From: DASTPP01 sp035762175
GTDB taxonomy: Bacteria; Myxococcota_A; Polyangia; Polyangiales; Polyangiaceae
DNA: 9,513 nucleotides
NCBI GenBank assembly: GCA_035762175.1
Contig: DASTPP010000196.1
Coordinates: forward strand, 1-9,513
Direction of reading: 5' to 3'
Shown here: in pieces, positions 1 through 5,932 of the stretch
Layout of the letters: each line of letters begins with the position of its first letter
Numbering within the stretch: position 1 is the stretch's first letter
Program-made: the position numbers and the translations under genes
Notes under the pieces: generated by a model
What the model saw: only the letters and a program-made list of their open reading frames with translations
Told to the model about the DNA's origin: nothing
Database searches by the model: none

Positions 1-2
1 GT

Positions 3-53
3 CGCGCCGCGGCGCGCCCGCCGCGCCGGCCGCGCCCGCCGCGCCGCGGCGCG
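3..53. repeat. Two identical GC palindromes with a shared flanking repeat
   Basis: The 14-base self-complementary sequence CGCGCCGCGGCGCG occurs at 3-16 and again at 40-53. Between them the 14-mer CGCCCGCCGCGCCG occurs at 15-28 and 33-46, so the block has an 18-base internal period as well as the outer palindromes. Only G and C are used after position 2. It could be the 3' flank of a gene ending left of the window or a small intergenic repeat. At this base composition such low-complexity GC structure also arises by chance, so no function is assigned. Confidence 0.45.
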
Positions 54-64
54 GGGGCGGGCGC

Positions 65-85
65 CGGACGGGCCCCCGCCGTCCG
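65..85. terminator. GC-rich hairpin, possible terminator of a gene left of the window
   Basis: CGGACGG at 65-71 pairs perfectly with CCGTCCG at 79-85 around a seven-base loop, giving a 7-bp G/C-rich stem. No T-run follows on either strand, so a classical intrinsic terminator is not demonstrated. Its place just before the AT-rich control region of the next gene suits an end-of-transcript structure for an upstream gene. The role is inferred. Confidence 0.3.
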
Positions 86-93
86 CCACAAAG

Positions 94-112
94 GCAATGT
101 TGTCGCATGTGC
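94..112. promoter_or_regulatory. Weak upstream copy of the GCAAT-N3-ATTGC operator
   Basis: The 19 bases GCAATGTTGTCGCATGTGC match the strong site at 149-167 at 14 of 19 positions, including the initial GCAAT and the whole distal GCATGTGC. The left half-site is intact and the right half-site is degenerate (TCGC for TTGC). Its centre (100) is 55 bp from the centre of the strong site (155). It may be an auxiliary site for the same regulator. The repeat is seen; binding is inferred. Confidence 0.45.
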
Positions 113-140
113 ATCGGAGTCGCACCTTGGCGGCGGGGCG

Positions 141-169
141 TCGCATACGCAATTAAATTGCATGTGCGA
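141..169. promoter_or_regulatory. Fur-family-like palindromic operator upstream of the DUF1826 gene
   Basis: A 29-base interrupted palindrome centred on position 155, with 12 of 14 base pairs complementary. Its core GCAATTAAATTGC is perfect, and the outer arms are TCGCA and TGCGA. It is an AT-rich island in a region otherwise nearly pure G/C. The layout (two seven-base half-sites around one central base) resembles Fur/Zur-type boxes, but the regulator is not in the window. A close relative with 16 of 19 identical bases lies at 4106-4124. The site ends 25 bp before the preferred start of the DUF1826 gene, a typical place for a repressor site over a promoter. The palindrome is seen; the regulator class is inferred. 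Confidence 0.65.
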
Positions 170-193
170 ACGTGGCGGGCTACGAAGTTCGTC

Positions 194-952
194 GTGCGCC
201 CCTCCCTTGTCGCCGAACGCGCGCGGGGCCCGGCCGGCCCGCGCTTCGAGCCCAACGCCCCCGCCGCGCCGCGCCGCGCGCGCGCCGGCCACCGCGTGCG
301 CCCCTCGCCCGACGTGCTCTTCGAGGTGCTCGACCCCGGGGTGAACGCCGCGGTCTGGCGCCGGCCGCTCGCGCCGGCGCTCGCCGCGGGGCTCTCGCCG
401 CTGCTCAAGCGCGTGGGCGTCGCGTTCGACGGGGCGGTCTCGGCGCGGCACCCCGAGGTCGACCGGCTGGTCGCGGCGCTGCCGCCGTCGCCTTCGCGGG
501 CGGCGCTGGCCGACGACGTGCGCGACCTGATCGCGCGCTTCGCCGCCGTCAGCGGCGCCGCCCGGCCGCACGCGCACCTCGAGGCGGTCGACGACGACGG
601 GTGCCGCAAGTTCCACGTCGACTACGTCGGGCTGCGGCTGCTGACGACGTACGTCGGGCCCGGCACCGAGTGGCTGTCCGAAGACGCCGTCGACCGCGCC
701 GCGCTCGCGCCCTCCGACGCGCCGCCCGACGAGACGAACGCGGCCGTCGTCCGCGACCCGGCCCTGGTGCGCCGGGCCCGCGCCGGCGACGTGCTCTTGC
801 TCAAGGGCGAGGGCTGGCCCGGCAACGAGGGGCGCGGGGCGGTCCATCGCTCGCCGCCCGTCGCGGCGACGGGGGCCCGGCGGCTCGTCTTCAAGCTGAC
901 GGCGCTCGCGCACGATCTGGCGCCGCCCGGCGGCGGCCGCGGGGGGGGGTGA
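194..952 (+). CDS. DUF1826 domain-containing protein
   Basis: This is recognised as DUF1826 from two signatures: CRKFHVDYVGLRLL followed by a PGTEWL block (about residues 137-161), and GDVLLLKG followed by GRGAVHRSPP (about 198-222). The biochemical role of the family is not established. Members have, from memory, been noted near zinc-responsive genes. His141-x-Asp143, His218 and an Arg pair 11-12 residues later imitate the metal and 2-oxoglutarate ligands of a double-stranded beta-helix oxygenase; this is inference. No signal peptide or membrane segment is seen, so it is probably cytoplasmic. The frame is open from ATG 107, but ATGs at 107 and 162 lie inside the putative operators. GTG 194 (GAAG six bases upstream) gives 252 residues and GTG 296 gives 218, nearer the usual family length as I recall it. 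The gene ends in a G9 tract at the stop and lies four bases before the next gene, with which it is probably cotranscribed. Confidence 0.85.
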   Translation: MRPSLVAERARGPAGPRFEPNAPAAPRRARAGHRVRPSPDVLFEVLDPGVNAAVWRRPLAPALAAGLSPLLKRVGVAFDGAVSARHPEVDRLVAALPPSPSRAALADDVRDLIARFAAVSGAARPHAHLEAVDDDGCRKFHVDYVGLRLLTTYVGPGTEWLSEDAVDRAALAPSDAPPDETNAAVVRDPALVRRARAGDVLLLKGEGWPGNEGRGAVHRSPPVAATGARRLVFKLTALAHDLAPPGGGRGGG

Positions 953-956
953 GGGC

Positions 957-1556
957 GTGGCCCGGGCGGTCGTGACGGCGGCGACGAGCTGGGCGGCCGG
1001 CCCGGCGGAGCACGAGCTCGAGCGGGCGCAGGTCGGCGGCGCGGCGATGCTGCGGCATGCGGCGTCCGGGGTGGTCTTTCTGCCTTGGTACCGCGGCTTC
1101 CGCGTCGAGCGGGTGTATCGCTACGACGACGCCGGCCGCAACGTCTCGGCCCGCTACGCGGCCGGGCCGGCGGCGCTCGTCTCCGTCTACGTCTTTCCGT
1201 CCGACCGGGGGTCGGACGGCGCGGTCGGGGCGACGTTCGAGGCCTCCGTGCGCGACATGCTGGCGGGGCTGGCGCCCCCGCTCTGGGCGCACGAGCGCGG
1301 CACGGCGTTCGCGTCCGCGGCGGGCGAGGCCGTGGCCGGGCGTCGCGTCGAGGCCTGCGGGCGCGTGGTCGACGACCCGGGGCCGCCGCGGCAGGTGTTC
1401 GTCGAGGCCTTCGAGCACGGCGCGTGGGTGTTGAAGTTTCGGGCGACGTACCGGGCCGAGCTGCGCGCCGACGTCGAGGGGTTCGTGTGCGCGTGGTTGG
1501 CCGCGTCCGGCTTCGGGGCGCCGGGGGCGCTCACGCGTCGTCGGGCCGCAGGTTGA
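957..1556 (+). CDS. Hypothetical protein downstream of DUF1826
   Basis: This 199-residue protein is not recognised. It reads as a mixed alpha/beta soluble domain: an aromatic stretch FLPWYRGFRVERVYRYDD (about 41-58), strands such as ALVSVYVFP (about 73-81), then APPLWAHERG and QVFVEAFEHGAWVLKFRATY toward the C terminus. There is no signal peptide or transmembrane helix. It begins with GTG four bases after the DUF1826 stop, and GAGGG sits only one base before that GTG, so translational coupling or a start at GTG 972 (five codons later) is possible. A one-base loss in the preceding G9 tract would fuse it in frame to DUF1826. Its last 26 bases overlap the end of the convergent gene. The operon suggests it works with, or under the same control as, DUF1826. 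Coding is supported by frame length and a protein-like residue pattern; function is unknown. Confidence 0.75.
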   Translation: MARAVVTAATSWAAGPAEHELERAQVGGAAMLRHAASGVVFLPWYRGFRVERVYRYDDAGRNVSARYAAGPAALVSVYVFPSDRGSDGAVGATFEASVRDMLAGLAPPLWAHERGTAFASAAGEAVAGRRVEACGRVVDDPGPPRQVFVEAFEHGAWVLKFRATYRAELRADVEGFVCAWLAASGFGAPGALTRRRAAG

Positions 1557-4074
1557 TCGGGTCGAGGTGCACGCCGCCCTGCGCGTCGCGCCGCACCGAC
1601 CAGCCCCGCTGGCCCGAGGGGGCGACGACAAGTCTCTGGTGGCCGGTCGCCCCGGTGGCGCAGCGCCGCGGGCGTAGCGTGCCGCGCTCGGCCCAGACGG
1701 TGTGCAAGAGCGCCTCGCCGTCCGGACGCCGCGTCACGAGACAGGCCGCCCGGCCGGCGAAGGCGACCGCCTCGACGAGCGCGCCGTGCTCGGCGGGGCT
1801 GTAGAGCGAAAAGGAGCGAACGAGCTGCTCGGGCGTTCGCCACCAGAGTGAGACGTCGGGCCCGCCGGCCGAGGCGGCCAGCACGAGGGGCGCGGGGCCG
1901 AGCGGCGACTCGAGGACGGCCGAGGGCGAGACGCCCCGCGGCAGCTCGAGCCGCTCGAGGGCGCCGCCGGCCGCGTCGAGGCGCTCGACGGAGGGCCCGG
2001 AGACCCGGAAGAACGTCGTACCGCCGGCGCCCGGCGCCGGGCACAGGCGCGGCCCCCGCAGCTCGCCCCGCGCCTCGCCGGTCGCCGCGCCCCAGAGGGT
2101 CCAGCGGGCTGGCGCGTCGTCGCGGGGCGCTTCGAGCGCGAACGTGCCCTCGTCGACGACGGCGAACCCGCCGGCGGCGGGCGACGCCCCCGGCGAGCCG
2201 AGCTCGAGCCGCGTCGCCCCGAGGTCGGGCGAGGGGTCGACGAGCCAAACGACGGGGCCCTCGTTGACGGCGATCTGTCGGCCGATGACGTGAGGCCCGC
2301 GGGGGCGCCAGCCCGGGGGGCCCTCGAGCCGGACCCGGCGCACCGGCGCGTGAGGTGCGGTCGGCCGCAGCGCCAGATCGTAGACGCCGTCGCGCCCCGG
2401 CGGCCGCTCGAGGGTGACGACGAAGGTGAGCGCCCCCTGCCGCAGGGCGCGGCCCGCGACGCCCAGTAGCTCGGCCCCCCCGGCGTCGGCGTCGGCGTCG
2501 ACGTCGACGTCGACGATCAGGCGAAGGCCCGCCGACCGCACCTCGCGCGGCCCCGAGGGCGGCGGGGGCGGGGCGGGGTGCGACGGCGGAGGCGGGGCCG
2601 CCGGCCGGAGCGCGCGGAGGCTCGCGGCGAAGGCCGGCACGCACTCGAGCAGCGCGACGTGGGGCGAGAGCGCGGGCCACGACTCGGCCGGCTCGGCGCT
2701 CTCTTGCGCCTTGACCCAGGCCGCGGCCGCCGCCGCGAGCGCGTGCGCGGCCGGCCGGCCCGGCGCCGCGGCCGCGAGCGCCTCGAGGGCCGCGAAGTAG
2801 CCGCGCGGGTCGGACGCGAGCGCGCGGGGGCGCAGGCGCTCGGGCAGGTCGAGAAAGATGCGCCCGGCGTCTTCGAGGGCCCCGGCCGCGGCGGCCGCGG
2901 CGGCGCGCTCGACCGGCGCTTCGTCGCGCCGTCGCCTCGCCCAGGCCTGCAACGCCTCGAGCCGCGCGGCCTCGCCGTCGCCCGGGGGCGCCTCGAGCCG
3001 CGCGAGCGCCGCGAGGGCGCGCTCGGCCGCGGCGAAGTCGCCCTCGCTCGCCGCCGCCTCGGCGCGCTCGAGCAGGGCGCGCGCCGAGGCGCTCGCGCGC
3101 AGCGCCCGCTCGCTTTGTTTGCGCTCGTCGAGCCAGGGGTGGCCGGGGGCGAAGTCTTTGACGAAGCGGACGAGCGCGGCGTCCGCCTCGAGGGCCCGCT
3201 CGCTGGCCTCGGCGGCCCGGGCCGTGAGCCGGCCCCGCAGGCCCTCGCGGAGCGCGTGCAGCCGCGGCGACGGCGGCGCGCCCCCGCCCGGCGGCGCGGC
3301 GGCGAGCAGCAGTGCCCAGGCGCGGCGCGCCTGGTCCCAGGCGTTGGCGTCGGCCGCCGACGCGGCGAGCGCGGCGAGCGCCTCGGCCGCGCGCTCGCCG
3401 CCGCACCGGCCGAGGTGGCGCAGCGCGACGTCGCGCTCGCCGGCGCGCTCGGCCGCCACGCCGAGCAGCTCGTGCGCCGCCTCGGGCGCGGGGTCGAGCG
3501 CGGCGAGGGCGGGCTCGAGGGCCAGGGCGGCGCGATCGTTCGCGAGGCGGTCGACGTAGAGCTCGAGCAGCAGGACGAGCGCGCGGCGCCGCTCGGCGGG
3601 CGGGGCGTCGCCCTCGCCCACGAGCGCTACGAGGGCGGTCTCGGCGCACTCGTAGTCGTACTCGTCGAGCCACCGCGCCGCCCGCGCGAGCGCCGCCGCG
3701 CCCCCCGGCGCCGGCGCCGCGGGCGGCGCGGGCCCGCGCCCCCGCCGCGACGCCGGCCCCTCGGCCTCGGCGTCGAGCCGCCCCTCGACCCAGGCGCGCG
3801 CGCGCGCGCTGAGCGCCGCGAGCACCGCGTGCGCCGCGCTCGCCTCGAGCCGGGGCACCGCGAGGCTCACCACGCCGGGCATGTCGTCGTGCGCCCGCAC
3901 GCACACCTCGTCGGGGTAGGCTTCGATCAGCGCGCTCTGCAGCCGCGCCTTCTCGTCGTACCGCGCCCGCTCTTCGCGCGCCGAGCGGCCGCGCCCCGTC
4001 GGGTTGACGCGCCGGATGCGCTCGACCAGCTCGCGCAGGCCGGCGAGCTCGCGGGCCTTCGGCCCCTTCGCCAT
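1531..4074 (-). CDS. Large hypothetical protein: helical repeats plus C-terminal beta-rich domain
   Basis: Starting at ATG 4074 the product is 847 residues (MAKGPKARELAGL...). The frame stays open to TTG 4113, but that start lies inside the operator palindrome. Three parts can be seen. Residues 1-105 form a compact N-terminal domain (LRELVERIRRVNPTGRG, a YDEKARLQSALIEAYPDE segment and a strand-rich DDMPGVVSLAVPRL). Residues about 127-490 are Ala/Leu/Glu-rich helices of TPR-like character, with repeated paired helices such as ERAEAAASEGDFAAAERALA. A proline-rich linker (about 490-508) leads to a C-terminal beta-rich region (about 516-847) whose recurring short strands, for example GGFAVVDEGTFAL and TTFFRVSGPSVERL, resemble propeller blades. 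No signal peptide, membrane span or catalytic motif is seen, so a scaffold or protein-interaction role is plausible but unproven. A strong operator copy lies just upstream, shared with the divergent permease. The stop overlaps the convergent gene by 26 bp. Confidence 0.85.
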   Translation of the reverse strand: MAKGPKARELAGLRELVERIRRVNPTGRGRSAREERARYDEKARLQSALIEAYPDEVCVRAHDDMPGVVSLAVPRLEASAAHAVLAALSARARAWVEGRLDAEAEGPASRRGRGPAPPAAPAPGGAAALARAARWLDEYDYECAETALVALVGEGDAPPAERRRALVLLLELYVDRLANDRAALALEPALAALDPAPEAAHELLGVAAERAGERDVALRHLGRCGGERAAEALAALAASAADANAWDQARRAWALLLAAAPPGGGAPPSPRLHALREGLRGRLTARAAEASERALEADAALVRFVKDFAPGHPWLDERKQSERALRASASARALLERAEAAASEGDFAAAERALAALARLEAPPGDGEAARLEALQAWARRRRDEAPVERAAAAAAAGALEDAGRIFLDLPERLRPRALASDPRGYFAALEALAAAAPGRPAAHALAAAAAAWVKAQESAEPAESWPALSPHVALLECVPAFAASLRALRPAAPPPPSHPAPPPPPSGPREVRSAGLRLIVDVDVDADADAGGAELLGVAGRALRQGALTFVVTLERPPGRDGVYDLALRPTAPHAPVRRVRLEGPPGWRPRGPHVIGRQIAVNEGPVVWLVDPSPDLGATRLELGSPGASPAAGGFAVVDEGTFALEAPRDDAPARWTLWGAATGEARGELRGPRLCPAPGAGGTTFFRVSGPSVERLDAAGGALERLELPRGVSPSAVLESPLGPAPLVLAASAGGPDVSLWWRTPEQLVRSFSLYSPAEHGALVEAVAFAGRAACLVTRRPDGEALLHTVWAERGTLRPRRCATGATGHQRLVVAPSGQRGWSVRRDAQGGVHLDPINLRPDDA
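2482..2517. repeat. In-frame hexanucleotide repeat inside the large hypothetical gene
   Basis: Six consecutive hexamers run in the plus-strand direction: GGCGTC three times, GACGTC twice, then GACGAT. On the coding (minus) strand this encodes alternating Asp-Val then Asp-Ala dipeptides (IVDVDVDADADA, about residues 520-531). It sits at the junction between the proline-rich linker and the beta-rich domain. The hexamer unit keeps frame if it expands or contracts, so length changes would vary the linker without breaking the gene. Confidence 0.75.
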
Positions 4075-4100
4075 GGCCGCCACGGTACCCCGCCGCGCGA

Positions 4101-4123
4101 CACTTGCAATCAAATTGCACGTG
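4101..4123. promoter_or_regulatory. Fur-family-like palindromic operator between divergent genes
   Basis: A 23-base palindrome centred on 4112, with 9 of 11 base pairs complementary: CAC at 4101-4103 mirrors GTG at 4121-4123, and GCAAT at 4106-4110 mirrors ATTGC at 4114-4118. It matches the DUF1826 upstream site at 16 of 19 aligned bases (4106-4124 against 149-167). It ends about 27 bp upstream of ATG 4074 on the minus strand, so it most directly fits control of the large hypothetical gene. It is about 255 bp from the permease start. The similarity between the two sites is the main evidence that both are real; the binding protein is not identified. Confidence 0.62.
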
Positions 4124-4165
4124 ACATGTCGCCCGCCCCCCGGCGCAGCTGCGAAGCAGAGTCAG

Positions 4166-4182
4166 GTGCAAGCGAGTTGCGT
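4166..4182. promoter_or_regulatory. Weak second operator copy in the divergent region
   Basis: GCAAGCGAGTTGC at 4168-4180 keeps the GCAA-N5-TTGC half-sites and spacing of the strong operators but has a GC-rich centre and poor outer symmetry. Its centre (4174) is 62 bp from the strong site at 4112, echoing the 55-bp pairing upstream of DUF1826. On its own it would not be called; the paired arrangement at both loci is what makes it worth listing. Confidence 0.35.
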
Positions 4183-4378
4183 TCACGCCGCCGCCCCCGA
4201 CGCCCGGGCCCGGGGCGGCCCGGTCGAGCGCGCGCCCCCGACGCGTCGCGGCGCCGCGCCGGGCCCACGCCGGACACGGCCTTCGCCCTCGCCGCGCGGG
4301 GGCCGCCCGGCGGCGGGGCGGGCGGGGGGCGTTCGGCCCTTCCCTCGCCCGGCCCTTTGGCCTTTACTGCCGGCCACC

Positions 4379-5908
4379 TTGTCCCTTTTCGCACGCAAGC
4401 CCATCGCGCAGCTCCTCCCCGAGGGCGAGGGGGGCCACGGCCTCAAGCGCGCCCTCGGGGTCGGCGACCTCGTCCTGCTCTCGATCGGCGCGGTCATCGG
4501 CGCCGGCATCTTCTCGACCCTGGGCACCGCCGCGGCCGGCGAGATCAAGGCGACGGGCGAGGTGGTGCGCTACGGGGCGGGCCCGGCGCTCGTGCTGTCG
4601 TTCGCGCTGCTGGGGCTGGTCTGCGGGCTGTCGGCGCTCTGCTACGCCGAGCTCGCCTCGATGATCCCGCAGGCGGGCAGCGCCTACGCCTACTCGTACG
4701 CGACGCTCGGCGAGGTCGTCGCGTGGATCATCGGCTGGGACCTCATTCTCGAGTACGCGGTCGGCAACGTCGCCGTGGCCATCGCGTGGGCGGGCTACCT
4801 CGAGTCGCTGCTCTCGCCCTGGGTGACGATGCCCGGGTGGCTGACGCACGGCTACTGGAACGTGCAGGCGAGCACCGACCCGGCGATCCGGGCGCTGCTC
4901 GAGACGGCGCCCCGGGCCTTGGGGGTGCCGGTGCTGGTGAACCTGCCGGCCTTCTGCATCGTGATGGTGATCACCTGGCTCTTGGTGATCGGCGTGAAGG
5001 AGAGCACGCGCGTCAACAACGCGATGGTGCTCGTCAAGCTCTTGGTGCTCGTCGTCTTCGTGGGCGTCGGGGCGATGCACATCGACCCGGCGAACTACCG
5101 GCCCTTCGCGCCGAACGGCTTCACGGGCGTTCACCAGGGCGCGGCCATCGTCTTCTTCGCCTTCATCGGCTTCGACGCCATCTCGACCGCGGCCGAGGAG
5201 ACGAAGGACCCGCAGCGCAACATGCCGCTCGGCATCTTGCTGGGGCTCGGCATCTGCACGGTGATCTACATGATCGTGGGGGCCGTCGCGACGGGGCTGA
5301 TCCCTTACCAGAAGCTCAAGTCGAGCGACCCGCTCGCCCGGGCCTTCGAGGTGGCGGGGCTCTCGCAGTTCGGCTGGTTCATCTCGCTCGGGGCGGTCGT
5401 GTCGATGGCGGCGGTCATTCTGGTGTTCCAGTACGGGCAGCCGCGCATCTTCTACGCGATGGCGCGCGACGGGCTCTTGCCGCCCTGGGCGGCGAAGATT
5501 CACCCGAAGTACAAGACCCCGCACGTCACGACGCTCGTCACGGGCGCGCTCGTCGCGCTCGGCGCGCTCGTCGCCGACGACGCGGCCACGTACGACCTGA
5601 CCAACATCGGCACCCTCTCGGCCTTCGCCCTGGTCTGCGTGGGCGTGCTCGTCCTGCGCATCAAAGAGCCGGACCGCCCCCGGCCCTTCCGGGTGCCCTT
5701 CGTCTGGCCGGTCACGCTCTTGGGCGCGGCCTCGTGCCTCTTCGTCATGCAGGGGCTGCCCCCGCACGCCTGGGTGCGCTTCGGCATCTGGCTGGCCATC
5801 GGGCTGGTGCTCTACTTCGCCTACGGCTTCCGCCATTCGACGCTGCGCCACGGCCGCGGCCCCGTCGCGCTCGACCCGCCGCCGCCCTCGGCGAAGACCG
5901 GTCCGTGA
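4379..5908 (+). CDS. APC-superfamily amino acid permease (cationic amino acid transporter / YfnA type)
   Basis: An inner-membrane amino acid transporter of the APC family, expected to take up amino acids by cation symport or exchange; the exact substrate cannot be read from sequence. Start TTG 4379 gives 509 residues beginning MSLFARKPIAQLLPE, the typical N terminus of this subgroup, followed by GHGLKRALG. Hallmarks are GAVIGAGIF in TM1 (37-45), FFAFIGFDAISTAAEE with KDPQRNMP (259-283), PRIFYAMARDGLLP (355-368) and a conserved TNIGTLSAFALV (408-419). About twelve hydrophobic segments follow the family pattern. Residues about 146-185 form a longer loop than the shortest relatives have. The frame continues upstream to ATG 4004, but that extension is low-complexity Arg/Pro/Ala and runs through the operators and the neighbouring gene's start, so it is not coding. 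No clear ribosome binding site precedes the TTG. It converges on the exonuclease gene 15 bp downstream. Confidence 0.93.
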   Translation: MSLFARKPIAQLLPEGEGGHGLKRALGVGDLVLLSIGAVIGAGIFSTLGTAAAGEIKATGEVVRYGAGPALVLSFALLGLVCGLSALCYAELASMIPQAGSAYAYSYATLGEVVAWIIGWDLILEYAVGNVAVAIAWAGYLESLLSPWVTMPGWLTHGYWNVQASTDPAIRALLETAPRALGVPVLVNLPAFCIVMVITWLLVIGVKESTRVNNAMVLVKLLVLVVFVGVGAMHIDPANYRPFAPNGFTGVHQGAAIVFFAFIGFDAISTAAEETKDPQRNMPLGILLGLGICTVIYMIVGAVATGLIPYQKLKSSDPLARAFEVAGLSQFGWFISLGAVVSMAAVILVFQYGQPRIFYAMARDGLLPPWAAKIHPKYKTPHVTTLVTGALVALGALVADDAATYDLTNIGTLSAFALVCVGVLVLRIKEPDRPRPFRVPFVWPVTLLGAASCLFVMQGLPPHAWVRFGIWLAIGLVLYFAYGFRHSTLRHGRGPVALDPPPPSAKTGP

Positions 5909-5916
5909 GCCGCCGC

Positions 5917-5932
5917 CCGGGCCTCAGCCCGG
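5917..5932. terminator. Hairpin between convergent permease and exonuclease genes
   Basis: CCGGGC at 5917-5922 pairs with GCCCGG at 5927-5932 around a CTCA loop. The loop contains the exonuclease stop codon, and the hairpin begins nine bases after the permease stop. Its position makes it a candidate bidirectional terminator. Neither strand carries a T-run, so termination efficiency is uncertain. Confidence 0.4.

Larger units (their letters stand above)
4075..4378. promoter_or_regulatory. Divergent intergenic region between large hypothetical gene and permease
   Basis: This 304-bp stretch holds the strong and weak operator copies in its first third. From about 4190 to 4340 it is GC-rich with no protein-like frame; several frames stay open only because stop codons are rare at this composition. 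A perfect palindrome CCCGGGCCCGGG lies at 4203-4214. Just before the permease start, TTTACT at 4363-4368 is a possible -10-like element, which would put transcription initiation at or near the start codon. I cannot identify a convincing -35 element or riboswitch here. Confidence 0.45.

Noticed and set aside
107..193. Extension of DUF1826 to ATG 107 or use of ATG 162
   Set aside because: Both ATGs lie inside the palindromic operator copies, and the added residues do not resemble the family N terminus; a downstream GTG start is more likely.
891..1631. Minus-strand open frame of 246 codons opposite the small hypothetical gene
   Set aside because: It is Arg/Pro/Gly-rich with no secondary-structure pattern and overlaps three better-supported genes.
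1531..4074. Frequent CTCGAG hexamers across the large gene taken as a possible repeat or binding site
   Set aside because: They follow from preferred Leu-Glu codons (CTC GAG) in helix-rich coding sequence and show no regular spacing outside coding frames.
4364..5851. Minus-strand open frame of about 495 codons opposite the permease
   Set aside because: Its Asp/Arg/His/Glu-rich composition without structure is the usual antisense shadow of a hydrophobic membrane-protein gene, and the plus-strand product has clear APC motifs.
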